Assembly (NCBI GenBank): GCA_028023455.1
Contig: JAQFVV010000253.1
Span: 690,469 to 754,468 of the forward strand
Direction of reading: 5' to 3'
DNA from: Epiperipatus broadwayi
Taxonomy: Eukaryota; Onychophora; Udeonychophora; Euonychophora; Peripatidae
Length of the DNA: 64,000 bases
The notes beneath the pieces were generated by a model, which saw nothing but the letters and a program-made list of their open reading frames with translations, had not been told where the DNA came from and made no database searches. Position 1 is the first letter of the stretch; the number at the start of each line of letters is the position of its first letter. The position numbers and the translations under genes are program-made. Positions 37,341 to 48,900 of the stretch are shown piece after piece.

Positions 37341-40056
37341 TATATAAGTAAATATTGCAGGTGTTCTTTTAGTATGCGATCTCGACCATTTTGAATTTCA
37401 AACACAACGGAAAACATCGTCGACACATCTAAGTGATAAAAAAAAAAGTACGCGAAAACGGAAAAAATTTAGACCTTGAGTCACGTGACTTGGAAAAAAA
37501 ATCCCCAAAAACATCGCACAATAAACATAAAAAAAAGCCAAAACATGAAAAATTTAGAACTCTGGTCATGTGACTATAATATCAATTAAAATCAATACAT
37601 AGATCTGAGATCGCAAAAAATATTTTAAAAATATAAAAAGCATCCCGTATTATTGACATATAAAAAGCATAGATATTTAAAATATATAAAAAGCTAACAT
37701 GCATTATTAAATCATGCAGGTTACAATATTAAGTCTTACATTTGTAACTTGTAAACCTCATTTTTGTAAACATATAAAAAGATCGATCGAAGGTATATAT
37801 ATATAAAAGGCAAATTAAAACTTAATTCATTTTATAATTCTCTTTGTTTGCAAAATTTCAAATTCTCTGCCTAGAAAAACATCCAAAATGTAAAACCCAG
37901 GTCATGTGACTCTAATATCGATTAAATACCTTATCCATTCATATGACAGCCCCCCCCCCCCACCGTTTGCAAGTAAATCAACAAGGTATTTTTTTTAGAT
38001 TATCATTGGCTAAAAAGTACATTTTCTCATTTTAAATTATAAATCAAATAATTTATTATAGAGCCTAGTTTACAAAAATAATATTGATTTTAACTAATTT
38101 ATTAAATATTATTTAATATATAAGAGCCTGCTACTAGCTCTAAAACAAGCTTAATTATTTTATTATTTTTTTCATGATAAATGCTACAAAAGAAAATACA
38201 TGAAGTCTTTATCTATGATGGTCCCCATCCCCAGACCGGTTTTGAGCTATGGCTCTCATCAGTGAGGAGCTAGGACATAAGATTCAAAATATTAACTCAA
38301 GCTAAGCATTTATCTAATTCTTAAATATTAAAAAAAAGATCCAAATCTTCAGACACCTACATGTCTTCAAACTCAGCTCTTTAACCAAAGAAACTATATG
38401 AGCCTGAACTATATGGGATCTCTGAACTTAGTTCAGGCTCATATAGTTTCTTTGGTTAAAGAGCTGAGTTTGAAAACATGTAGGTGTCTGAAGATTTGGA
38501 TCTTTTTCTTAATATTTAAGAATTAGATAAATGCTTGGCTTGAGTTAATATTTTGAATCTTATGTCCTAGCTCCTCACTGATGAGAGCCATAGCTCAAAA
38601 CCGGTCTGGGGATGGTGAGCATCATAGATAAAGACTTCATGTATTTTCTCTTGTAGCATTTATCATGAAAAAAATAATAAAATAATTAAGCTTGTTTAGT
38701 GCTAGTAGCAGGCTCTTTATATATTACATATTGGTAATACAAGCTATATAGGTCATGTGATATATGACTGATTTTTATTAAATATTATTTAGTTTTCGCA
38801 ATTCATAAGTTATTACAAGTTATTAAAAGTTATAAAATGATTTCTTATAGTTTACTTTCAATGTTGGGGGGAAAGATTTTAGATAATTAAATTGTTTTCC
38901 TCTCCTATTAAAATCTCGAGGGAGATCAAAGCAAAACCTCTTAGATTTTAAACTCAACAGTAACAAGATTTAAGAGTTTCTCTTCTCACCTCCCCCCCCC
39001 CCCCCATCATATCAAAGTATATTGTTTAGATTCAAATATGTATTAAATTTAATAAAGAATGGCGAGCATTTATTGATTTAAGGTTTAAAATTATTCTATT
39101 TGTAATATAGCACTCTCTCTATATATAAGATCTAACCCAAGAGTTAGAAAATAAATTAATAAAGTATTAATAAACTAGATAATTTGTACACAGTTACTTC
39201 ACTACTACCCAATAATTAATACCGTAAGTCGCATAAAATATTTTATGTAAATAAATGTATAAAGTGTAGTAATATTGTAACTTTAGATGTATATAGAATT
39301 AAGAAGTAACTGTATTAATATTTTTAAAAGCTAATATGCAATTCATCTATATCTTATAATAACTTACGAATTGCGAAAACTAAGTAATATTTAATAAATT
39401 AGTTAAAATTAATATTATTTTTGTAAACTAGGCTGTATAATAAATTAATTGATTTATAATTTAAAATGAGAAAATGTACTTTTTAGCCAATGATAATCTA
39501 AAAAAAATACCTTGTAGATTTACTTGCACATGGGGAGGGGGGGGGCTGTCCTACGAATGGATAAGGTATTTAATTGATATTAGAGTCACATGACCCGGGT
39601 TGTACATTTTGAATTTTTCTAGGCAGGGAATCTGAAATTTTGCAAACAAAGAGAATTATAAAATGAATGTTTTAGTTTGACTTTTATATATATATACCTT
39701 CGATCGATCTTTTTATACGTTTACAAAAATGAAGTTTACAAGTTATAAATGTAAGACTTAATATTGTAACCTGCATGATTTAATAATGCATGTTAGGGTT
39801 TTTATATATTTTAAATATCTATGCTTTTTATATGTCAATAATACGTGATGCTTTTTATATTTTTAAAATATTTTTTGTGATTCTCAGATTTATGTGTTGA
39901 TTTTAATTGATATTATAGTCACGTAACCCAAGTTCTAATTTTTTCCCATTTTTGCGTACTTTTTTATCACTTAGATGTGTCAGATGATGTTTTTGGTTGT
40001 TTTTGAAATTCAAAATGGCGGAGATCACGTACTAAAAGAGCACCATATTGCAATAC
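37341..40056. mobile_element. Large palindromic fold-back element, ~2.7 kb, with a further element in the right arm
   Basis: Left arm 37341-38409 and right arm 38431-40056 are reverse complements, separated by only 21 bp. Paired landmarks include cagaccggttttgagctatg with catagctcaaaaccggtctg, a C run with a G run (near 37955 and 39540), and tatataaaaggc with gacttttatata. The right arm is longer by about 660 bp (38721-39381), which the left arm lacks. The arms hold several gtcacgtgac/gtcatgtgac motifs and at least five TATAAAAAG motifs. There is no ORF. It fits a fold-back transposon, or a head-to-head duplication of a ~1-kb repeat. Confidence 0.8.
38777..39395. mobile_element. Nested ~620-bp element with 42-bp terminal inverted repeats
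   Basis: The ends attaaatattatttagttt... (38777-38818) and its complement (39354-39395) agree at about 40 of 42 positions. The other arm of the surrounding palindrome lacks this sequence. It is therefore either a MITE that inserted after the palindrome formed, or sequence that the left arm has lost. It contains a C run (near 38993-39004) and no ORF. Confidence 0.7.
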
Positions 40057-42604
40057 CATTGTGTTATGGTTTTGATTAAACGATATTAACATTATTCATA
40101 TAGGAATTTATCTCCTGCTGTTTACTGATTCGATCACATGATTTCCATTGGAACCGATCAAACACAAAAATGAGAACTGCATGTTTGTATGTGCGTTCAA
40201 GGAAACAGCAGCTAAATCACTAAGTAAGGTACTAAATGTAATGTAAAAAATGCACTCATTTCTAATTATAATCTAATACTATGTATGTATTGTAACATGA
40301 ACTGAGTTCAAATCCTGTTACAAAAGAAGAGAAAGGGGATAGAGGGTGTTTTTTAGTTTCTGTGCATGTTATTATTGTTGTTGTTATGTATATATAATTT
40401 TTATTTTTTTTATTATTTATTTATTGGACAAGTCGCACAGACAAGTGCGTATGTATTTACTGAGGTAATAAAGAATGTCAGTGGTGAGGGGAAATATTCT
40501 TATTTGGTGTATGTGTATATAGATAAATGTTATTTTAAAAGAAAAAGAAGTAAAATTAAGAGAGAATTTAAGGCATGTAAAAGGTTTATTTATTGCTGTT
40601 ACGAATCCACGAATTAATTAGCCAAATTATCATGACATAGACATATATAGAATCAATATGGAAGAACATTGATGCAGATATTAAAAGCATGCAACAAAAC
40701 AAACAAAGACAGTTTTGCGGACTGTAACAAGGTCAACACAGGACTTTTAAAATCTGAGGAAACTCAATAAGATTTAGATTTTACTTGATTTAAGATCATA
40801 TTGTTTTACAAAATAAATGTAGAATTTTGCTTTTGTTTTTTTTTTCCTTGAATGATCACTGTACACATAGATAATAAACATTCTTGATTTTAAAAAAATG
40901 TTTCTCTTATTGTCCTAGAAACAGATGGAACTAATTGTTGGCTATCTCATTCTATTTTAATTGATCTACTTTAAATATGCGGACTTTGTCAAAGTAGATT
41001 TTAATTAAAGAAAGGAAGCAAAAAATGCATAATATCCATTATAAATTTTTTTTTTTTTTTTGGCTTCTTTTGACCAATTTTAGAGTAAACAAAAAAAAAG
41101 TGTATCTAAAAAGTTCCAAAAATTAAAGAAATAAGATAAGTACAAAAATTGATGTTGCTAAGTGGTTTTTCTTTTGTTTACACATTCTGGTCAAAATATA
41201 TTTTTGGAACAAAGAAGAAATGCCAGAGATAAGAGAAAAGAAATTTGATTATTGATTCTTGATTAGTCAACTGAGGAGGCAGGAGGCAGCAATAAGCTTA
41301 AAAATTTGTCAATGAACATACAGGCAGAAAATAAATAATTTGGTCATAAAAGTAAAAAGAGAAGATGTGAAATAAACTGTCATTACTGCCTTTATTGCTG
41401 GACAGAATTTGTTTGTGAAACTGAAAATAAAACTCTAAAGTAAAACTTCATGAATCACATGGGGTAAAGTTATAATCATGCCAGGATCTATACTCAGATT
41501 CCAGCTTTCTTTGCCATCTATGCCACAAAAGCCATTAAGATATCCAGCGGCCTAAGCATATTACTTGCTGTCCAGAGCCACAACCACATCCACCATCCCT
41601 GGAAATTATATAAAAATAAATCAAAAGAAATATACCATCAGGAGATGGACTCAACAATTGGAATGTCAAGTATCAAAGATGTACCCTAAGTTTTGCCTAT
41701 CCCAATCCCAGTATTAAAGGTAATGAGTGTACTCAAAGACATATATGTTGATCATGCTGACTCATAGATATTGGTAAATATAGTTTTTGTATCATTTCTA
41801 GTGCTTGAATGTAATCAAATCAAGCCAGATGTTACTATATATATATATATTATTTTGTTTCTCGCTCTTTAATTGTAATTCTCTATAAAATAATATTTTA
41901 TTGCATACATGATTTATGCTATTTTATTTTTTTCTTACAATAAATATTAATAGATTCCCAATTAAACTGTTAATTCATTATTTATTTTGTTTTATGTATT
42001 ATGCAAATTTTTATGTGTTTCTATCATTAATTTAATAATACATTTGTGTATGTGTTGGCATGCCTCCAATAAATATTCGAAGTAAAAATAGTTAGATAGA
42101 TTGGTGTGTGGGGATTTTAAAAGTTTTAGTTTAGATGCTAGTGGAAATTAAAATAGATAGGAATTCAGAAAGAATATTTAGTTTGAAAGTTAATTCACTT
42201 TCTGCTTCTTCTCCAATGTATTGCACTACCACACCATGAACATGAGTTAGATGTAAGATGGGCATAAGTTTGAAATTGCTGAGTCAGGCAAATTATTCAT
42301 AGACCTTACGATTCTTGCTAATAAGCAAGATTGGCACTTGGTAATGGACAAAAAAAAGCCATTGTCATAAACATAGAAATCTACAAAGCAAGAAATCCAA
42401 AGCTGGAAGGGATTGGATTATCTCAATTTACCATTATATATATTTGGTATTTTGGTGGTCGGTTCTTTCTCTAACCTTTTGAATGACCCACCACCAGGGA
42501 AAACTTTGATAAAAAGAGAAATGACTGAGAACATGGAAAAACTTCATACAGAAATGGCTGTCTCATAAGATACACTTATTACATATAAGTTGACCCTCTG
42601 GAAA
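40057..42604. other. Anonymous DNA
   Basis: The plus ORF 40366-40617 (83 codons) has no motif I know. 41450-41800 is less AT-rich but not identifiable. A short AT run lies at 41838-41850. Confidence 0.4.
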
Positions 42605-42953
42605 GAAAAAGTATAATGTAGCTGAATTCACACCCATATAGCTATCTGTTTTATAAGGCTGGATTTGAAGACATTTACATGTCTGAAAAGTTCAGGCTTT
42701 CAAATTGATAGTAACATGTTTTATAAGTGCTGACTTTAGAGTTAATATTTTAGATTTAGTTTCTAGTGTCCCAGCACTCCACTGAGGTGAACCATAACCT
42801 AGAAATCAATTCATCTGGAGATAGGGAATTTCCGATAGAGATTTTGAATTCTTTCTCTTTCAGCACATAAAATAAAGCTTGATTAGATCTATTGGTAAGC
42901 TACATCTAGTGATCATTAAATGCAAGCTTTAAAGCAAGTTACAAAATTTATGA
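42605..42953 (+). repeat. Dispersed repeat R1, copy 1
   Basis: A ~350-bp non-coding unit running from gctgaattcacacccatata through agtgtcccagcactccactg to aagcttgattagatctattg. A second copy follows at 43019, and more diverged copies form the inner parts of both palindrome arms (about 38150-38409 and 38431-38705). Confidence 0.7.
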
Positions 42954-43018
42954 CTTGTTTTATTAATTATTATGTATACCTTTGAAGGCTTTTATGATGT
43001 TATACTGCAGAGGCTATT

Positions 43019-43350
43019 ACTATATGGTGAAACTGAGCTAAATTCAGACCTATATAGCTATCTGGTTTTGAAAACATTTACTTGTCTGAAAAGTTCAGGC
43101 TTTCAAATTGATAGTAACGTGTTTTATACATGCTGACTTTTGACTTAGTATTTTAGATCTAGTTTCTAGAGTCCCAGCTCTCCACTGAGGTGAGCCACAA
43201 GCTTGACACTAATTAGTCAGGAGATAGGGACTTTCCAATAAAGATTTTGAATTCTTTTTCTTTCAGTACTTATAAAATAAAGCTTGATTAGAGCTATCGG
43301 TAAGCTCCATCTAGTGATCATTAAATGCAGGGTTAAAAGCAAGTTATGAT
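43019..43350 (+). repeat. Dispersed repeat R1, copy 2
   Basis: It follows copy 1 in the same orientation, offset by about 400 bp, with the same order of landmarks (tatatagctatctgg, gtcccagctctccactgagg, aagcttgattagagctatcg). It ends at the (AT)n array into which the second LTR element is inserted. Confidence 0.7.
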
Positions 43351-43368
43351 ATATATATATATATATAT

Positions 43369-45138
43369 TGTGATGATCGCACATACTGCGGTCACACATA
43401 TAAATATTAAACATTCAGACAATATTAAATATTATGTTTGGCAGAGAAAAAAAAAAAGAAAAGCGAGCTTGGAAAAATTTACAGAACAAAGAAATGTTTC
43501 AACTAATTAAAAAAAAGAGAGAGGGAATTAGAATCAAAAGATTCTTATCTTTTATCCTCCAAAGTTTGGGTTTTGGTGAAATTAAAATATAAAATTAGAG
43601 ATAGTGGAAATGTATGTTAAAAAATAAAGTGATAAAGAAATATAAATAAAATGCAAGTTAAATCCGATTTTGAAAGAAAGTAAAGTTTAAAAAAAAGAGT
43701 AAAAAAACCTTAAATAGCGTGCAAAACAGAGAAAGTTAGACATGATCAAAAGATAAGGATCTGGGTTTTAAAGTACACATTTGATGATAAACGAAATGCA
43801 TGTATGGAGTGTATTTGAAGCAGGATATAGACAGAAATAATAAATGCTTGTCCAAATTTAAAAAAAAAAAAAGAAAAACATGTATTAAAATCTGTTTAAT
43901 TAAAATCAAGAATATTGAAATAAATAAAGGTACATAGTGCTACAAGAGTGGGTAAAACCAACTTAGATATGGCCGAAGGCATAGTAAGAAAGAAGGTGTG
44001 AATAAAAGTGAAACAAAGGATTGGACGGACAAAAGCTGGTGGAATTTTTTAATTAAAAAAAAGTTTTCAAGAGAGATTAGAGCTAGAGACTTTGTGTTGA
44101 GAGGGTGGTAAAACACAGCTCCGATAATCAACTGATATAGTTAGCAAATATGACTTTTAACATCAGTGCTTCATCTAGAATGGCTGGCTAAGGCCATCGT
44201 GATCGCTGGTCAATCCGGACTTACTGTACTAATGGTTCTTGTCAATATGTAATAACCGCCATCATAGCACCTGCCGATAGATTCATTTAGTTGCCCTGTC
44301 CTCAATGCCTTGTCCTTGATGCCTCGTCCATGATGCCTTAACACTGAGAAGCTATACACAACCAAATCTAACCTACGAGCGACCGTCCCTCCTAAAGAAG
44401 TGGAGAAATCCACGTGGCGGTCGGCAGGACATTGGATAAATTCAGAGACTAAAACCTAGGTAAAGATACATATTTTTTTTATATATTTGTGCACATTGTT
44501 GACTTAGACAATGGCCACCCTTTTTGTAAATGATAAAGACATTCTTGAACTTTTTTTTTGATAAACACCCAGAGTGACGATTTATAAATGTACCAGAATT
44601 TATAAGAGTTTTTATGTGTTCTTTTCCATGTAGCACTATAGATCATAATCTGTTTTATTTAATGTAAATGTGTTTTATAGATTTTTTATGATTGATTTAT
44701 TCTATTAAATATATTTTTTTTTCTATTTAAATCTGTCTTGTCTCATTCTTCGCCACATTCAAAAAGGGATAGTCTAGTCTTAGGGTGGGAAACTATTATT
44801 CATTTTTTTGATTATTGAATTAACACGTGAAATTTGGTGGTGCAGTGTTGACGTGGAATTTGATGGTGCAGTGTTTGATTCCATTAAATTTATAAATCAT
44901 CCAAGCGCAGTAACTTTGTCAGATCTCACAGCAGTCAGGAGAAAGTTGATCAGGAAACATAACCTGGGGTTATATCCGTATAGCATACAGGTTCGGTCAA
45001 ATATGGAGATAGACTCGTCTATTTCTGTATTTCTCTCTGCTTGCGATAACGGAAAGTGGACGATTTTGAATTATAGAATTCCCCATTATGTACACATAAA
45101 AGGGAAGTTTAGCCTTTGATCGTCGTGTGCCCGTTACA
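43369..45138 (+). repeat. 5' LTR of element B, 1770 bp
   Basis: TGTGATGATCGC...CCCGTTACA. It matches 48901-50919 in order and almost base for base, except that it lacks that copy's internal ~280-bp duplication. Open frames such as 44808-45119 recur in both copies but have no motif and are probably accidental. A polyadenylation-like attaaa lies near 44704. Confidence 0.85.
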
Positions 45139-45143
45139 TATTT

Positions 45144-45161
45144 TGGGGGCCAGTTCCGGGA
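45144..45161 (+). other. Primer-binding site of element B
   Basis: tgggggccagttccggga lies five bases after the 5' LTR end. TGG at the start and this position fit a tRNA primer site. The tRNA is not identified. Confidence 0.55.
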
Positions 45162-46443
45162 TCTGAAATTTCTGCGCAATTAATAATCACATGTTAAATA
45201 ATTTCATAAGATAACGTAAATATTTTCTAAAATATATATATATATATGTGTGTGTGTGTGTTTTCAATATATATAAAATTAGCATTGTAAGTTAAAATGG
45301 CGAGAAGTGAAGAAGGGGATAGGTTTTATTTTATGATACTCTATACGAGTGTTTCACATCAAATGTGTACAAAGAATAGAAAGAGGGAGGGGAATTATTT
45401 TTTTGTTATTATTACGAAAGTTTGAAATGCGCAGTGAGGGATATCATCGGAGACAAGAACATTTAGACAAGTTGTAACGAACAAAGAACTGATTATATCA
45501 AATGATTGCTATAATGTAATATAAATCATTTCTAAAAAAAAAAAAAAAAAAGAAAGAGAATAACACAAAGTTTCATGAAAGTTACGCTAAATAATAAAAA
45601 AAATAAATTTTGTCGCATAGCCCAGTAAAGTTAATGAATAGATTATCTGGATGTAATTAATTAATGAAAACATAAAATAGTTAAGTTAGAAATAGTGAAA
45701 CAGTTTCAGTAATGTTGTAGTTATAAAGGTTAAATGATTAAAATAATCGAAACTAAGTTAGATGAAGAAAGATATATGTGTGAATTAATAATCACGTGTC
45801 CTAGTTAAGCGGAAAATAAAATATTTAATGATAAAAGGAATTCGTGTGTATAAGTTAAAGTGAAGAAACAATAAGTATTGTCGCGTCTTTTAGTGAAGTG
45901 GAAAATATATATATATATGTGATTCTAGAATAGTCGCATGTGTAAGAGAAGTAAATATATATATGTGTGTGTATGATCTTGCTTAAAACAGCTGTAACCT
46001 TAAGTGCCGAATTTTATAAACGTAGGAGTAGAAAAATATATATATATTGGAAGGGTAATGTTGGAGATACAGTCAAATAAAATGAATTTATAATGTATAT
46101 CGTTAACAGAGGAACCAGTATAGTATTTAAGTAAGTTAAATTTAAAAGAATATATAAGTGAATCATTTAATTGAGGTATAGGGGTCAGAGGTAGATGAGT
46201 GGAAAAATAGAGGACAATCATCAAAGTGGACAGGCAGTCAGGCAAATCTAAGGCAGGTGAACAAGAGGATGAACCAAAGTGCGGATGTTTGGGCTGGCTA
46301 GTGATCTGAATGCTGATCGATAAATAATACAGATACTAAAGTTAATCAAAGTGAAAACATAAAGTCAGTCAAAAGAAATTGAGTATAAGTCGAGTCAGAA
46401 GAGGTCAATAGTAGTAAGAAGAGTTAAATTAAAAATCATATTT
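45162..46443 (+). other. Untranslated leader of element B
   Basis: About 1.3 kb, A/T-rich, with small (AT)/(GT) runs at 45233-45262, 45905-45920 and 45953-45970, and no ORF. It may carry packaging signals, but nothing specific can be seen. Confidence 0.5.
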
Positions 46444-48052
46444 ATGCATACAAGGGCTCAAGCCAAAATGGAACGTCAAGAAAAGGAAGTAAAAGAAGGA
46501 AATGTAGAGGATATGAAAGTAAAGGATACAATAGCCTATGGTAATATCATGGATATGTTAAAGCAAATGAGGGTGGAGCAAGAACAATTCATGAAAGAAT
46601 TCGTGGATAGACAAGAGAGAAAAATAGAAGAATGGATGGTAAAGGTAGAAACAGACAACCGGAAAAGAATGGCTGAAGTCAGGGAAGAATATGAAAAATG
46701 AGGTCATCCAGCAATTAAAGGCTAAGGATGCATGGGATGGATTTCACCAAGAGATTAAGAGGGATGAACAAAGGAGTATGGGGCCATGTGCATATGAAGA
46801 ATCAGAAATAGTTGAGGACAGAGGTAGAGAGTCAGCAAGATTGGATTGGGAGAAGGACATAGGGCAACCAGAAAGGAAGATAAGACAGTTAGATGAAGAG
46901 GTGGAAGTAGTTAGAGTGAAGGGATGAACAAAGGAGTATGGGGCCATGTGCATATGAAGAATCAGAAATAGTTGAGGACAGAGGTAGAGAGTCAGCAAGA
47001 TTGGATTGGGAGAAGGACATAGGGCAACCAGAAAGGAAGATAAGACAGTTAGATGAAGAGGTGGAAGTAGTTAGAGTGAAGGATCATAGAATGATGATGA
47101 TGAGCATACAGGAGAATTTAAGTCAAATGGCGAAGGTAGTAGCAGGCTTAAATACAAAAGTTGAAGAGAGTATAAGGAGGTCAGCCAATAGCAGCACCAA
47201 TACCAACATAGAGGGCATAGGACCAAGAACCAGTGGAGAATGTAGAATGGTGGGATCTGGAAATTGCATGGATTATCCTGTGGGCTTCCACCAATTTCTG
47301 AAGATCCAAGTCTTTGCTGGAAAACCTGGAGAAAGCCCGATGGAGCATTTGAACAGCCTGGAATGGTACTTCAAATTTGGTAGAATGGATGAGGAGGCCA
47401 AGATAGCAGTCGCCTGCAGCCATTTGCAGGGTGAATCTCAAGTCTGGTGGAACTCACTGTTCCAGAAACCCATCACATTTGCAGGATATCATAAAGCATT
47501 GAAGACCAGTTATTGGAGTGAGGAACTCCAAGAAGATATGTTGCATCGGATAAAACAGGATAAATGAAGACCGGGGGAATCATTTATAACATTCTTCTGT
47601 CATCAAGTGGCTAAGTTACGAATGATGACTGCAAATCCATTATCTGAGATGCAGATACTCCGGATAATTAGGCCCGGGTTTCAAAGGATATAGAACAAAC
47701 TCTGATCAGTACAGAGAGGAAGACAGTGGACCAGGTGGCTGTATTGCTGAGTGCATTGGACACCACCAGGGACAACCAAAAGGAAGATGGATGGCAATCT
47801 GGACCACCTCTAAAAGAATTGCCGATAGTAAAGAATGGATGGGTTCCTGGGGAAGGACGATGGCAAGAAAACCGGGGATATTCTATGGGATGGAACCTGA
47901 GGAGGCAGGAAACTGGACAACAGAGATGGGAGATGGAATATAAGCATCCGTATGACAGGACAGAGGGCCAGGAGCCTAGGGAGCAAACCCCGCATCCCAG
48001 AGGAGGCAGAGGTGATGTCAATAGAAAAAGACAACCATCAGATAAGACTTAA
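46444..48052 (+). pseudogene. gag of element B, broken
   Basis: The start MHTRAQAKMERQEKEV at 46444 is typical of Ty3-type Gag N-termini. Residues to about 85 form a charged coiled-coil-like region. A 160-bp tandem duplication (46761-46920 repeated at 46921-47080) shifts the frame, because 160 is not a multiple of three. The frame from 46938 then carries the capsid-type domain: FLKIQVFAGKPGESP, HLNSLEWYFKFGRMDEE, AVACSHLQGESQVWWNSL (the A-x-x-L-x-G-x-x-x-WW signature). A TGA at 47565 interrupts it, after which the same frame still reads RPGESFITFFCHQVAKLR. The basic tail lies in another frame at 47726-48052. Gag normally forms the particle that packages the element RNA. This copy cannot make a full protein. 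Confidence 0.75.
46761..47080 (+). repeat. 160-bp perfect tandem duplication inside gag
   Basis: gggatgaacaaaggagtatg begins at 46761 and again at 46921, and the two 160-bp units look identical. Perfect identity in an element whose LTRs have diverged means the duplication is recent or is an assembly error. Confidence 0.9.
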
Positions 48053-48880
48053 GGGCAGTCACAGATAAAGGAAGGATCTATTGATAACAAGATTGGAAAT
48101 AAAAATGGACTACGAGTCATGGAGACTGGACTGTAATATTGATCCTGATAGCATAAAGAAATGATGAGCCGATAAGTGGAAAAAAAGGATGAAGGACATT
48201 ATGATAAAATAAGAAAGCATATAATAAATAATGGTGTGAGGTCATAGATAGAGGCTGAAGGCATGTAGGTTTAGATATTGGTAGATAGGTCTGAAGAGTA
48301 TTGGGTGATGCCTTCTTCATTATTCGTTCACAGAGAACACAGGAACAGAGATCCCATTCTCATAATGACTCACTGGATTAAGATTTCCAGTTAGATATTG
48401 GACAGATATCATGAGTCAATGGTTCAGAGACCAGTCTATGGGGAAAAGAACCCATTGTATAAATTAAGAGCTATCAGAAAATATACTGAGCTTATGGATG
48501 AGTTGGACAAAAAGATACCAGCCTCCCAACCCACCTCGGTAATAGTGACCAGAGTTGGCACTTAGAGGTTTATTATTTGCAGGATGTGATGTATGAACAG
48601 GTTTAATTGGGTCACAGAGATATCCTGTGGACCCGAACCTGTATATACGAGTATGAGGCAGGAATAAAATGCATGTAATGCTATGAGAAGATTAAATTGG
48701 TGCGGCAATGCTGGTTGGGTCATCAAGAAAGAGATATAATTTACCTGGTCGCCTCTCTAGAGATTAACCTCATCATAAATCATGTTAGGAATGCATAAAT
48801 CTAAAAGGTTTGAACAGTAGTTGGGAGTATCTAGCATTCGATGCAAAAATTTAAAAATTTTTTTTATAAAAAAAATTTTA
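48053..48880 (+). other. 3' internal region of element B, possible traces of pol
   Basis: No long ORF. Around 48600-48715 one frame reads GHRDILWTRTC, then KCM-stop-CYEKIKLVRQC. This loosely recalls the GH...C-x-x-C part of an integrase zinc domain, with the middle missing. It could be a remnant of a deleted pol or chance. Confidence 0.3.
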
Positions 48881-48900
48881 AAAGGAGGGGAATGGTGTAA
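48880..48900 (+). other. Polypurine tract of element B
   Basis: aaaaggaggggaatgg lies just before the TGTGATGAT start of the 3' LTR, with a short tgtaa spacer. Confidence 0.65.

Noticed and set aside
40366-40617. 83-codon ORF
   Set aside because: Composition is AT-driven and there is no motif or neighbouring coding signal.
44808-45119. ORF recurring in both LTRs of element B (also 50697-50954)
   Set aside because: Same explanation: shared LTR sequence. Length is not conserved between copies and no domain is recognisable.
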